64,000 nt of DNA from Adineta ricciae (GCA_905250025.1 CAJNOJ010000284.1:62001-126000), one strand, 5' to 3'; shown: positions 1 to 13,733, counted from the first letter of the stretch. Numbers and translations: made by a program. Notes: generated by a model not told the origin, from the sequence alone.

Positions 1-1815
<1,815 letters not shown>

Positions 1816-1824
1816 TGAAAAACT

Positions 1825-1830
1825 AATAAA
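1825..1830 (+). terminator. polyadenylation signal of PSMC4
   Basis: AATAAA lies ten bases after the PSMC4 stop codon. The next gene on the same strand starts at 2018, so cleavage here and maturation of the downstream gene would be closely coupled. Confidence 0.6.
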
Positions 1831-2017
1831 GTTTGTCATATGATGATATTGATTGTAGAACTCATTCTTTTATTTAAATCATTCAATATATATTCTTGAA
1901 AAAGATGTTTTCGTTCGTTCTTTTTCTTCCCTCTTTTTTTATTTCTTCAATGGAATCATTGCATTCTAGATCAAAGCTTTTATTTCTTACGTCTGCCTCG
2001 TTCTACACAAAAAGACG

Positions 2018-3788
2018 ATGTCGAGAAACCATGGAACTCACCGTGTTAGTGCATTGAAACGTCTCGGCAAATCATCAATAATCAACAACATCAATCGTCG
2101 ACAACTATTCGCAGAAGAGGAGCTGTCTGCGAAACCCACACGAAATATCGTGGTGAATCGAGGCTCACCCTATGATCATCACCCAATGTCGTCATCGCCA
2201 TATGATATACGACAAATACCATCGTCACCATATCGACCAGTGTTAACAAATACAATCCCTCGGAAAAGTGTTGAGACAGTGAATAATGAGAAAGAGAAAG
2301 TGATTGTAGTCACTGGGTTGAAGAATACGCAATTGAAAGATGGACGAGTAGGGAGAAAAGTTTTGAGCGAAAGAGAAACTCATTCGTTGTTCTTTTTTAA
2401 CGTAGATTGTTCCAACGACATCAGCTGATAACAACCGAAGGGAACAAAATAAGAATATCTTCGCAATTGGATCCTCAACTTTTGTCACTATCCGCAATAA
2501 TAATAATGTTAATATTGGAATGAACCCAACACAAGAGACAGTTTCTCTGACTAAAGTAATTGATGGTTCCATTTCTCGGAAAAAGAATTCGTTTCATATT
2601 TCGACATTTTAGACTATTACAAATACAGCCCTTCGCCGAGGAGAGGAAGCTGATCGTTTAAATCCAATAAAACATATTTCTACTACTCAATCCAACCAGC
2701 AATTACGGTTTAGCGTAGTGAATGATAAATATCAAAAAACATTAACAACGATGGCAGGACCATCAAACTCTCCTCCACTCGTTAAACATCTGCATGATGC
2801 TGGTATTCAAACGACACCAACGTCATTTGCATCACGTTCACCGATTCGAACGAATGCTCAGCGGCAACTCTCATCGAACACAATGGAGGATCAAGATCGT
2901 ACGATAACTCGAACAATTGATGAAGAATTCTATGAACCACCAAGCAAACGTACAACTTGCGTAGCACGAAAAACAACGACTGATAGAGAACATACATTGG
3001 CATCGACAATTGCTACGAATGTCGGTTCAATGAAACGAACTTCGGCAGGTACACCAGTAACAGCAAACGCGACGGCGAATACGTCAACAACGGTAATTCT
3101 ACTTTTCTCCCGTCAGAGCTCATCTCGTCAGTTTACATTCGTAGTCTAAGCCGGCTCCAACTGCTCAGTGTCAATCAATTCCCGGAACAGTTTTAGTCAC
3201 TAATCTTCTCCCGTCTGTTAGTAATGAAGATGTTATTGTATGTAAAAATTCCCTGTTCTTCTGAAAAATGTTTCCAATACATTGTCCTTTTCTACCATCA
3301 ATCAGGAACTTTTTACACAAATTGGTCGAGTCAACCAAATCACGAAATTGAGTGCAGGTTGTATAGAAATTCTCTATACTAAACGCGAAGACGCTGAACA
3401 AGCTGTGGCAAGATACCACAATCGATTGTTAGACGGACAATTTATGTATGTTAGCCTTCAACAAACGGCACCACCACCATCTCCGCCGGTAGTCACTCAA
3501 GCTTCAAAACCGACAAATCACGTCACATCGAAACCACCAAGTGGCAACACACACCGCTCAACAAAACAAACCGAGTAAGAAAGAACTCGCCGAATCGATT
3601 CAGTTAATTATTTTCTGTCGATTAGATCTTCGACTAACGCTTCATCGACCACGGTTAATCAACCATTGAAGTTCAACACTACGTCAACTACTTCCAATAA
3701 GGGTAGTCTTGATCCGACATTTATTCGACAAGCACTTTTTAATCCATCGAATAACACACATCCTGTACAATTTCAAGTTAAACTGTAG
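2018..3788 (+). CDS. POLDIP3: Polymerase delta-interacting protein 3 / SKAR-like RRM protein
   Basis: POLDIP3/SKAR is a nuclear RRM protein of the Aly/REF-related group linked to the exon junction complex, mRNA export and S6K1-dependent translation. Exons: 2018-2359 (or 2347), 2406-2555, 2613-3092, 3151-3237, 3306-3574 and 3626-3788, about 496 residues. The first 330 residues are disordered and basic, with three SPYxx repeats (GSPYDHH, SSPYDIR, SSPYRP). An RRM follows: beta1 GTVLVTNLLPSVSNEDV and the RNP1-like segment GCIEILYTKREDAEQAV, then RYHNRLLDGQFMYVSL. The decisive match is the C-terminus LDPTFIRQALFNPS...VQFQVKL, which parallels the family ending DPDTILKALF...EFKIKL. An acceptor-like CTAG at 1967-1970 precedes the start, compatible with trans-splicing. 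The exact donor of exon 1 is uncertain (gtaggg or gttttg; both keep frame). Confidence 0.85.
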
Positions 3789-3920
3789 CTTTGTTTTTGC
3801 AACCAATTGCTTTTTTTTCTTCTCTGTGCTATACATGTTTACTCATTTATCTTTATGTATAAAGAAAACAAATCAATTACATTAGCTAGATATCTTTCAC
3901 AAATTGTTTTAGACAAAAGA

Positions 3921-4679
3921 ATGTTTACCCGTCCCATGCAAGTCTTACGTTTCCTATCTCTACAGAGTCGTTACCGGTTGTTTTCCTCGACAACTAGTCG
4001 TTTGAATTTGAAACAGGAAGAGAATTCTTTAACGAGTAAAACAGAACGAAATGATATTCAACCGAGCGTACTGAAATTACCTTCATATCTACCCGAACCT
4101 ACAGGCGTCAAGTCAGCACTGTTTAACGATTTCTACCTCATCTATCGACTTGGCTACCAGCGACCTTTACGATACGTTCAAGTTTTGAAACTTACACAAA
4201 CGATTGCTACGTAAGTGAGCATTCCTTGCTGAATACGTTCATATTCCACAATCTCGATTCATCTTTCTAGTGCTTGTATCACTCCATACCAAATCTACAA
4301 CTACAATCAAGGTTTACTTACCTTACTCGAACTTCAATTCTCCTTATTTCTGCTCAGTCTCGCTTCATTCAGTCTATTCATGTTCGGCTGGTTTGCCACA
4401 CGAACTGTATGTTATATCTACACAACTGTCGAATGCGATCGCGTGATATTAACTCATATCGATTTCTGGGGTCGTCGTCGAAATATCGAATTAGACACAC
4501 GTGATATCGTTCCTATCAATGATATCGAAACACCAAACAAAACAGTTTTACTATTGAAACGTTATTCCACACCGGAGACAATGTATTATTCAGTTCGCAT
4601 TGGTCAGATACTTGACCGACCAAGATTCAATCGAATCTTTGCGGGTATTATCACTCAAGATACCAAGAGTTGGTGGTGA
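3921..4679 (+). CDS. TMEM186: Transmembrane protein 186, mitochondrial complex I assembly factor
   Basis: Exons 3921-4210 and 4271-4679 give 232 residues. TMEM186 belongs to the MCIA complex of the mitochondrial inner membrane, which builds the ND2 module of complex I. The N-terminus is rich in Arg, Ser and Leu without acids (MFTRPMQVLRFLSLQSRYRLF), a good mitochondrial presequence, which supports the ATG at 3921 over an upstream in-frame start at 3807. Two hydrophobic segments follow, around LLTLLELQFSLFLLSLASFS and the following FMFGWF. The C-terminal signature HIDFWGRRRN...DIVPIND and RIGQILDRPRFNRIFAG matches the family pattern HLNFWGWRQD...DVIPL and YGRILDRERF. The gene begins 132 bp after POLDIP3 and only eight bases after an acceptor-like tgttttag. 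Its polyA signal faces that of the intermediate-filament gene. Confidence 0.85.
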
Positions 4680-4705
4680 TACAGTTTGTATTGACCAAAC
4701 AGAGT

Positions 4706-4720
4706 TTTATTTTGAATAAA
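4706..4720. terminator. Overlapping convergent polyadenylation signals
   Basis: AATAAA on + at 4715-4720 serves TMEM186. TTTATT at 4706-4711, which is AATAAA on -, can serve the intermediate-filament gene ending at 4814. The two 3' untranslated regions therefore overlap. Confidence 0.5.
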
Positions 4721-4813
4721 AAGCGATTCGAAATGAATTCTGCATTTGCGGAAAAAAAAGAATTCCAGCTATAAACTTCTAAGAGAATGTTCCTTTTTCT
4801 GATTCATTGACTT

Positions 4814-6416
4814 TCAATCCATGGTCGAAAATGATGACGAATGAATAATCGAACTTCCATCATATGTTTCCTGAACTTCGCTTTCATTTAGCCGAAATAA
4901 GTTTTCCGTACTCAAATGAATATTTGTCGCTGTTGGCCATCCACTATGACTACTAGTTAAATCAAAGATTCCCGTTGCTCCTTGTTCTTCAGTCGCACTT
5001 GTTCGAAGCGTTGTTGTTGTTGTATTATTGATAATCGTTGACGATTTCTTCATTAACTCATCTAATAATCGTGCATAGATTCTCAATTCATCTTCGATAC
5101 TAAACCGTAGTTCGTGTGCCATTTGTTCGAACCGTAAACGTAGATCATCATATTCGACTTTCAATTTCTCCGCAATGGTCTTTTCAAACATTTGCTTCTC
5201 GCGAATCTTTCGCTCCATTTCATGTAAACGACCCTCTTCATCGCGTAATACACGACGTTTCTCCGATAAGGTTTTTGTTAATTCATTCAGTCGAATTTGT
5301 TCTTTGTCATATTCCTATTCGAAACAAAACGAATGAAATCAAATCTCAACATTTGTCTTCCCTTACTTCCATAATTGTTCGTAGTTTAGTTTCTTCTAAA
5401 TGTAAGCGATTCTTTTCACTCTCCTGCATGGAACTGTCCGTCAATCCAGGCATTTGTTTCAATTGATTTTCAACCATACGTAATTGCCCTTCGATTTGAT
5501 ATTCTAATTCGTCTTGAAACTTCTTCGCTTGCTTAGCATAATCACGTTTGATGTCCCGAATGGCATTGGTTAATTCTTCGCGATAGAATGAGATCGAATC
5601 ATCTTTTGATTGATCCAACAAACGTTTCCATTCATTGACTTCTTCTTCATTCAAAGCGTTGATTAAGTTAATACGTTCTCGTAACGATTGAATGTCATCG
5701 GTTAAGGTTTGTTTGTCAATAACTAAACGAAGCCAATCTTGTAATCGTTCGCGAAATTTATTCAATTCTTTTATCAAATCATCACGTGTGACGGAAAGTT
5801 CTTCTTCACTTGATCGTTCACGTTGAAGGATACGACTCAATTCTTCTTGTAAGCGATCGATCAAATGCCGTAAATTTTCCTGTTTACGTTTGTATAAATC
5901 CTGAATATTCCCATACAGAGCGGTTGCCCGATGAAGCACAGCGGTTTCTTGTTCTGCAGCGCGTGAACGAACTTCGTCGGTCGCGCGTCGCACACCGCGA
6001 TCGTTGATCTGAACAATAATTTGCTGTAATTCATTCTCATCACGCGGTAAAATTCCCCATTTGGAGAATTCATCCCTTAATTGTGTTTGTAATTGTTCAT
6101 TGAGTCGTTTCAATTGTTCGATATTCGCAAGGAAATGCGAGAATCGATCGTTTAAATGGCGTAGTTCTTCTTTCTCTTTCACGTCACGGTCACGTTCTCG
6201 TTGAACAAGTTCCATGGCTTTGCCAAGTTCTTCTCCACTTTGGCCAATGCTTGCACGACTTGTTGTTCCGACATCGAACTCTAATTTCAAAACACGTTTC
6301 TCCATCTTGAACGAGAAATACACCGAATGACTCTCGATATCAACATTTTCATTTTCTCTCTCTATTTCCAAACGAGAATTTAATCGCACATTTACATTTC
6401 TGTCCTCAATGATCAA
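4814..6416 (-). CDS. Cytoplasmic intermediate filament protein without a lamin tail
   Basis: Two exons (6416-5367, 5314-4814) encode 516 residues. A disordered head is followed by the coil-1A helix-initiation motif EKEELRHLNDRFSHFLANIE, matching the family pattern (EKEEMRxLNDRFAxYI). A long heptad rod ends with EYDDLRLRFEQMAHELRFSI and EDELRIYARLLDEL, the degenerate counterpart of the helix-termination motif (EYQxLLDxKLALDxEIxxYRxLLE). The tail is about 70 Ser/Thr-rich residues with no lamin-tail immunoglobulin fold and no CaaX box. The product should form coiled-coil dimers and filaments in the cytoplasm. An alternative start is Met38 (MEKRVLKLEF). The assignment to the intermediate-filament superfamily is good; orthology to a named member is not attempted. 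Confidence 0.82.
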
Positions 6417-6762
6417 ACAAAGACCGTCAAATCATTATTTTGAACTTAGAAGTAAAAAAGAATACGAATCAATGCCATCCGAAATGAGAAGTTCAATAGT
6501 AATCATATGTCGATTTCTTTTATATATAAAAGAAAAGAAATACCTCTTACCAATATTCAACAATTCACTGCTAATTCTCCATTTCGAAAAGCTCGCATGT
6601 TATCTTTAACATTTCTTTCCGTTTGTCGGTATTCGTTACTTAAAAATTCAAAAGAGAAAAAGAAGGAGAAGGCATGAAAGTAAGACAAGGAACAGAATGA
6701 AAAATAAAGAAAAAAAAACCCAAAGAAATACGACTACAATATTACAAATAAACACTTGATAA
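6417..6762. other. Intergenic: IF promoter side and FOG 3' untranslated region
   Basis: Low-complexity A/T-rich DNA lies between the IF start and the FOG stop, both read on -. It should hold the IF promoter. No further gene is seen. Confidence 0.5.
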
Positions 6763-9700
6763 TTAAGCTTGCATTTTCACGTGAGCTTTGTTACTTCCGC
6801 GACAGTAATACATTTTATGTGCATCGTAGGAACTTTGATGTCGAAATGGGATTTGACATGATGAACAGAATGTCTCCATCGATTTCTTTTTCGTTTGCGT
6901 TTGTTCATCAGTCTTCGGACGAGATGAGCAATAGTTTGTCATATGTTGTTTCAATGTCTCAACACTCCCGAACTTGATGTGACAATAGGGACAAGCGAAT
7001 TTTTTCTTTAGTACAAATCCATCAGATAACTTTTTCATTGAATTGATATCCATTGATTCGATCAGAACATTACGTGTGAGATTCACTGGATCAGATGATT
7101 TATCATTAGATGTCGAAGACGGAGAAGAAGGAGGAGAAGACGAAGACGAAAGACTAAAGTATAACAAATTGAAATTGAGAAGTTGAAAAGCAAAGTTGTG
7201 CATACTCTGGATCTTCATCGATTTTCTGATCATTTGTTGATTCATTCAAAATCAAATGAGACTCATTATCATCTTGCTCATCGTCATCACATTTGATATT
7301 CGTATGTGTTAATTTCATATGACGAAGTAAATTCCATTTCGAACAAAATCTCGATTGACATTCTAAACATTCAAGTAGACTTTCTTTCGTATGAACACAT
7401 TTGATATGATTGATTAATGTTTCCTCTTGATCGAACATGGCCGAACAGATTTTACATTTCAATAGTAATTGGGATGAAGGTAAAGTTGATAATGAGTTGT
7501 TTAATGTCGTCGTTATGATAATATCATCATCGGTACACGGTTCATTATTAGAGAGATGAAATTTGAAATGCATACGCATTCCACGCAAAGTATTTCCACG
7601 ATATTTGCATAGACGACACATGAAAGGAGATGAACGATGTGGCGGTAAATGAGATGTGTTGGATGAATCATTGGGAGAAACAGATAGAGTTTTCGAGATT
7701 GATGGTGATTGAGATCTGAAATAGATCGAAATATATTTCGTTAGTTTCACGAAGAAAATCATACGAACCGATTGGATTCGTTGATTGTCGTATTTGGATC
7801 GTTGGTTGATGAATTATTCGGTACAGTTTTCTTCTGTTTACGATATTCAATACAATAGTTCTCTTGATGAGCATGTAGAGTTTTTAAAGAACTGAATCTT
7901 ATTGAACAGTAATCGCATTCGTAGATTTGCTGTTGAACATGATTGGTTGATTTCGTCACTGCAGAAGAATTTAGTATGTTAAATAGATTCGTTGGCTTTT
8001 CCATGGTTAAATCAAGTGGTGAAGTGGATTTTTCGGACTCATCATGAGATTTTTTGGGTTTACTCAAATCTAACGGTTTATTATCATTATTTGATGGTGA
8101 TACTAATTGTTCAGTGTTTTCGGTTGATGATGACACAACAGGCACAGGTACGTAGATAAATTGTCCGATTTGAATAGGTCGATCGAATGGTATCGGTGGT
8201 CGAAACGAATTCGGGATGTTTTGTTCATTAAGTTGATGTGTTGAGGATTTCATTCGACAATAATGTAGTTTATGCTGAAGAAGATTATCTGCTTTCGAAA
8301 ATAAAATATCACATTCGGAACAATATGTCTCATTCGATGATATTGACAAACGTTTTGTTGGCGGAGTCGACGAATCACTTGTCTCGATATGTTTGCGTTT
8401 GATGCTCTTTAGTTTAACAGGCATTGTTGAATCTATAAAACACGTCATTTCGTTTATGGCAGTGAGTTGACCTTTCATTTTCGTTAAAGATTAGTGTTTA
8501 CTGTTATCTTTACCTATCGAATGACTTTTTCTTGCTTCGCCACGTTTTAAACAATAGTGTTGTCGATGAGCATCTAGCGTACTTCGGTTACTGAATCGAA
8601 CGCCGCAGTCGTCGCAGGTGAACATCAAAGCTAAATTGGAGAAAATTCGAAAAAGGAAAATTTGAGTGATAGGGTATTTACGATGGAGTTTTTTTATTTC
8701 TTTGGATTTTGGTACGATTGGTGATTCCGATTTGATCGTTGACGAGAGATCAGATGGCTGTTGCTGTCGTTCTTCTTCAGAGGATTCGATAGGTTCTTCT
8801 TTGACTTTAATCTCATCTGGAATCGAACTCATCGTTGATTTTACTGGAGAATCTTCGCTTTGCATCACTTTTGGAAGAATAATCGCATTCGAACAAAGAC
8901 GAGTACCATTTGTGATCGACTCAGTTAATATAGCAAGGATTTGCTCATCTAAACCGTAACATTTTTCAAACATCAACATGAAAAATGCAATTACCTTGAA
9001 ATTGAATATCTAAATTCGATGTTGCATTACTCGATATTGAACATCTCGTCAACCAGTTATGTTTCGCATCGAGTAGTTGAAATGATTGTTCATTATTATC
9101 AATCTAATAGATGAAAACAGGGAAAATTTTTTTCTCTTGATTAATCTTCTATATTGGGTCATTTTCTTCGATAAGACCAAACTAATATCTCCTATCTCTT
9201 CTTCGTCTTCTTTTCGTCACTGCCATTCTATCATCTCTCGACACATATACATTAAAAAAATCTCGAGATAACCATACTCGCATGCATGCTCGCACGCGCG
9301 ACCATCGGATTGGAATGGCCGATAAGACAACGACAACGATGTCTTATCATAGATCGCTCGTGTCGTTCTCATCTCTCAAATGTCCTCATCGTTTTCCTTC
9401 TATCAGCCATCTTTCAATCCTTTGTATGCACACACACATATATAGCGAACATGAATATGTGCTTTGACGTTGATAAGAGAGAAACACGACGAGATAGATA
9501 ACTCAGCTCAAAACGTTAACAACAAACATCAAATAACAGAGAAACCATCTATGACGACGTTGACTCTTATCTGGTGGCACCGAGAATGCAACTATGCGAC
9601 AGCAGAATTAAATGAGAGAGAGAGAGAAATGAGAGGAAGAAAGGCAAATCCCTTATCTCTCTGTCGTAAAAAAACGTGAAATAAGTACTTACTTGCATGC

Positions 9701-10040
9701 TCATACTATTACTACTACTACCATTGCCGTCCATTGAATCAAAATCAGACGATAATCGTTGTTGACAAGATACAAGACAAGCAGGAAATGGACCAAAACG
9801 ATGTCCTTGTTTGATATCAATACGAGCGATGATCTCATGTGACTAGAGTTGACATGATAGAGAGATTTCAAAGAAGAATAGATCATACCTCTTCATCGCA
9901 TTTCAGCTCATCGGGTAACACAAAGACGGTTTCATCCCCTTCTTCAAAAGCAGAATTTCAAATGAAAAAAAAAATTCAAATTAAAGTTTTTCAAATATAC
10001 CTTTCAGTGATTTCGGATGGAGTTGCTTACGTCGGGACAT
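6763..10040 (-). CDS. ZFPM: Friend-of-GATA (ZFPM/u-shaped) zinc-finger corepressor, copy 1 with complete coding region
   Basis: Exons 10040-10001, 9941-9889, 9842-9693, 9103-8995, 8948-8682, 8630-8514, 8432-7769, 7715-7206 and 7153-6763 join to an intact 766-residue frame. FOG proteins bind GATA factors and recruit NuRD and CtBP. The N-terminus MSRRKQLHPKSLK is the NuRD-binding motif. A PR-like segment follows (IKQGHRFGPFPACLVS, then KHNWLTRCS). There are five C2HC fingers of spacing C-x2-C-x12-H-x4-C (for example CDDCGVRFSNRSTLDAH with QHYC) and three C2H2 fingers in exon 8. The CtBP motif PLDLSKPKK and a second PLDLT sit between fingers. Finger types match vertebrate FOG (five C2HC, four C2H2) with one C2H2 fewer. 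The 590-nt third intron is the longest. The upstream 2.97 kb is largely duplicated. Confidence 0.88.
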
Positions 10041-10233
10041 GGCCATTGAGTGTCTATGTATATGTGTGTATGTCTGAAGAAGAAAAAAAAGCAAAACGAG
10101 AAGGATGCACATATATGTATACACATATATGCGATCTAATCGATGATAATCGCATTTTTCTCTCTCTCTCGTGTTCTTTTCTCTTAACCGATAAGCGCAA
10201 ATTGACCATTACGGAACATTGAGAAGAAGAAGA
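7268..10233. repeat. Direct repeat copy 1 of a 2.97 kb unit (covers most of the FOG gene)
   Basis: Bases 7268-10233 recur at 10235-13204 in the same orientation, offset 2967 bp at the left edge. Reading the first 500 bases of each side by side I count about a dozen substitutions, roughly 2-3 percent, mostly synonymous. Both copies end with the same run (cattacggaacattgag followed by aag repeats) and each is followed by a single N. Confidence 0.93.
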
Positions 10234-10234
10234 N
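10234..10234. other. Single ambiguous base at the junction between the two repeat copies
   Basis: An isolated n sits exactly where copy 1 ends (5' flank of FOG) and copy 2 begins (inside exon 8 of FOG). A one-base placeholder is typical of a scaffolding or merging step rather than of sequence. Confidence 0.8.
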
Positions 10235-13007
10235 ATCATCTTGCTCATCGTCATCACATTTGATATTCGTATGTGTTAATTTCATATGACGAAGTAAATT
10301 CCATTTCGAACAAAATCTCGATTGACATTCTAAACATTCAAGTAGACTTTCTTTCGTATGAACACATTTGATATGATTGATTAATGTTTCCTCTTGATCG
10401 AACATGGCCGAACAGATTTTACATTTTAATAGTAATTGGGATGAGGGCAAAGTTGATAATGAGTTGTTTAATGTCGTCGTTATGATAATATCATCATCCG
10501 TACACGGTTCATTATTAGATAGATGAAATTTGAAATGCATACGCATTCCACGCAAAGTATTTCCACGATACTTGCATAGACGACACATGAATGGAGATGA
10601 ACGATGTGGAGGTAAATGAGATGTGTTGGATGAATCATTTGGAGAAACAGATAGAGATTTCGAGATTGATGGAGATTGAGATCTGAAATAGATCGAAATA
10701 GGTTTCGTTAATTTCACGGAGAAAATCATACGAACCGATTGGATTCGTTGATTGTCGTACTGGAATCGTTGGTTGATGAATTATTTGGTACAGTTTTCTT
10801 CTGTTTACGATATTCAATACAATAGTTCTCTTGATGAGCATGTAGAGTTTTTAACGAACTGAATCTTATCGAACAGTAATCACATTCGTAGATTTGCTGT
10901 TGAACTTGATTGGTTGATTTCGTCACTGCGGAAGAATTGAGTATGTTAAATAGATTCGTTGGCTTTTCCACGGTTAAATCGAGTGGTGAAGTGGATTTTT
11001 CGGACTCATCATGAGATTTTTTCGGTTTACTCAAATCTAACGGTTTATTATCGTTATTAGATGGTGATAGTAATTGTTCGGTGTTTTCAGTTGATGACGA
11101 CACAACGGGCACAGGCACGTAGATGAATTGTCCGATCTGAATAGGTCGATCGAATGGTATCGGTGGTCGAAACGAATTTGGGATGTTTTGTTCATTAAGT
11201 TGATGTGTTGAGGATTTCATTCGACAATAATGTAGTTTATGCTGAAGAAGATTATCTGCTTTCGAAAATAAAATATCACATTCGGAACAATATGTCTCAT
11301 TCGATGATATTGACAAACGTTTTGTTGGCGGAGTCGACGAATCACTTGTCTCGATATGTTTGCGTTTGATGCTCTTTAGTTTAACAGGCATTGTTGAATC
11401 TATAAAACACGTCATTTCGTTTATGGCAGTAAGTTGACCTTTCGTTTTCGTTAAAGATTAGTGTTTACTGTTATCTTTACCTATCGAATGACTTTTTCTT
11501 GCTTCGCCACGTTTTAAACAATAGTGTTGTCGATGAGCATCGAGCGTACTTCGGTTACTGAATCGAACGCCGCAGTCGTCGCAGGTGAACATCAAAGCTA
11601 AATTGAAGAAAATTCGAAAAAGAAAATCCGAGTGATCGAGTATTTACAATGGAATTTTTTTATTTCTTTGGATTTTGATACAATTGGTGATTCCGATTTG
11701 ATCGTTGACGAGGGATCAGATGACTGTTGCTGTCGTTCTTCTTCAGAGGATTCGACAGGTTCTTCTTTGACTTTAATCTCATCTGGAATCGAACTCAACG
11801 TTGATTTTACTGGAGAATCTTCGCTTTGCATCACTTTTGGAAGAATAATCGCATTCGAACATAGACGAGTACCATTTGTGATCGATTCAGTTAGTACAGC
11901 AAGGATTTGCTCGTCTAAACCGTAACATTTTTCAGACATCAACATGAAAAAAGCAGTTACCTTGAGATTGAATATCTAAATTCGATGTTGCATTACTCGA
12001 TATTGAACATCTCGTCAACCAGTTATGTTTCGTATCGAGTAACTGAAATGATTGTTCATTATTATCAATCTAATAGATGAAAACACGGAATTTTTTTTCT
12101 CTTGATTAATCTTCTATATTGGGTCATTTTCTTCGATAAGACCAAACTAATATCTCCTATCTCTTCTTCGTCTTCTTTTCGTCACTGCCATTCTATCATC
12201 TCTCGACACATATACATTAAAAAATCTCGAGATAACCATACTCGCATGCATGCTCGCACGCGCGACCATCGGATTGGAATGGCCGATAAGACAACGACAA
12301 CGATGTCTTATCGTAGATCGCTCGTGTCGTTCTCATCTCTCAAATGTCCTCATCGTTTTCCTTCTATCAGCCATCTTTCAATCCTTTGTATGCATACACA
12401 CACACATATATAGCGAACATGAATATGTGCTTTGACGATGATAAGAGAGAAACACAACGAGATAGATAACTCAGCTCAAAACGTTAGTAACAAACATCAA
12501 ATAACAGAGAAACCAAGTATGACGATGTTGAGTCTTATCTGGTGGCACCGAGAATGCAACTATGTTACAGCAGAATCGAATGAGAGAGAGAGAGAGAAAT
12601 GAGAGAAAGAAAGGCAAATCCCTTATCTCTCTGTCGTAAAAAAAAAGTGAAATAAGTACTTACTTGTATGCTCATACTATTACTACTACCATTGCCATCC
12701 ATTGAATCAAAATCAGACGATAATCGTTGTTGACAAGACACAAGACAAGCAGGAAATGGACCAAAGCGATGTCCTTGTTTGATATCAATACGAGCGATGA
12801 TCTCATGTGACTAGAATTGACATGATAGTGAGATTCCAAAGAAGAATAGAACATACCTCTTCATCGCATTTCAGTTCATCGGGTAATACAAAGACGGTTT
12901 CATCACCTTCTTAAAAAGCAGAGTTCCGAATGAAAAAAAAGTCCAAGTTAAAGTTTTTCAAATGTACCTTTCAGTGATTTCGGATGGAGTTGCTTACGTC
13001 GGGACAT
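10235..13007 (-). CDS. ZFPM: Friend-of-GATA copy 2, truncated at its 3' side
   Basis: The same gene as at 6763-10040, starting at ATG 13007 (MSRRKQLHPKSLK) with all splice sites kept through exon 8. It stops at the N at 10234, just after the third C2H2 finger (residues ...DDEQDD). The last part of exon 8 and exon 9 with the two terminal C2HC fingers are absent. The frame is otherwise open. Replacements against copy 1 are conservative or in linkers (for example EEPI/EEPV, QQPSDL/QQSSDP, LTMEK/LTVEK, NHVQQ/NQVQQ). The copy has its natural upstream flank (13206 onward), whereas copy 1 has the natural downstream flank. Together the two halves describe one locus, so this is more likely the second haplotype than a second gene. 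Confidence 0.75.
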
Positions 13008-13204
13008 GGCCATTGAGTGTCTATGTATATGTGTGTATGTCTGAAGAAGAAAAAAAGCAAAACGAGAAGGATGCACATATATGTATACACATATATGCGA
13101 TCTAATCGATGATAATCGCATTTTTCTCTCTCTCTCGTGTTCTTTTCTCTTAACCGATAAGCGCAAATTGACCATTACGGAACATTGAGAAGAAGAAGAA
13201 GAAA
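10235..13204. repeat. Direct repeat copy 2 of the 2.97 kb unit
   Basis: Partner of 7268-10233, differing by scattered substitutions and short indels in introns and homopolymers. It ends at a second isolated N at 13205. Confidence 0.93.
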
Positions 13205-13205
13205 N
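13205..13205. other. Single ambiguous base at the outer edge of repeat copy 2
   Basis: An n follows a gaagaagaag run and separates the repeat from unique sequence (tattcattctactcgc). It mirrors the N at 10234. Confidence 0.8.
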
Positions 13206-13263
13206 TATTCATTCTACTCGCAACACATGCACTCCTTCCAATTAAAATAATGCCCTCGCATAT

Positions 13264-13358
13264 CTATTCTAAATTCAAGTTTTTCGATTTCTTATCAGTT
13301 GGTAATCGAAGAGCGCAACGGACAGCGGCATCAACATCAGCCGGTTTCGTTTTCGAAC
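13264..13358 (-). CDS. Possible orphan terminal exon
   Basis: After an acceptor-like cttag (13359-13363 on -), one frame reads SKTKPADVDAAVRCALRLPT and DKKSKNLNLE before a stop at 13264. The composition is protein-like and free of the low-complexity bias of surrounding shadows. No partner exon was found. It could be the end of the preceding minus-strand gene by alternative splicing, or a fragment of a gene lost in the assembly join at 13205. I do not recognise the sequence. Confidence 0.25.
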
Positions 13359-13733
13359 CTAAGAACAATAGAGATACGGACGAATGATCGACATGCACAT
13401 ACATGCATAGACTGACAAATGTTTACGATTTGCCTAGATTGTAATATTAACTGAACTCTATTACAGATCTGATCCTATGTATAATGTTATCAGTTTGAAT
13501 TGTGTGTGTGTGTGTTCTTTCTTTCCTATTATTCAATAGACACGATGCATAGCATCTTTGACGTATCAAAACAAGAGAAAGAAAAGCACAAAACAAAAAA
13601 AGCACCTTTGATTTTGAGAGAAGAAGAAAGAGAATATGAAGAAAAGACGATGAAGAGGAGAAAAGAAGCACAATAAAAAATAAATATGTATAATTTTCCC
13701 GTTGTTTTCTCGAAGAGCATGTCAGAAATTCAC
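13359..13733. other. Intergenic
   Basis: Low-complexity purine-rich DNA with a short (GT)n run near 13502-13514. It should be the 3' flank of the PP1-motif gene and part of the FOG upstream region. No other gene is seen. Confidence 0.4.

Noticed and set aside
13447..13720. Overlapping minus frames rich in Leu, Phe and Ser
   Set aside because: Low-complexity antisense of GA-rich DNA in the 3' flank of the PP1-motif gene.
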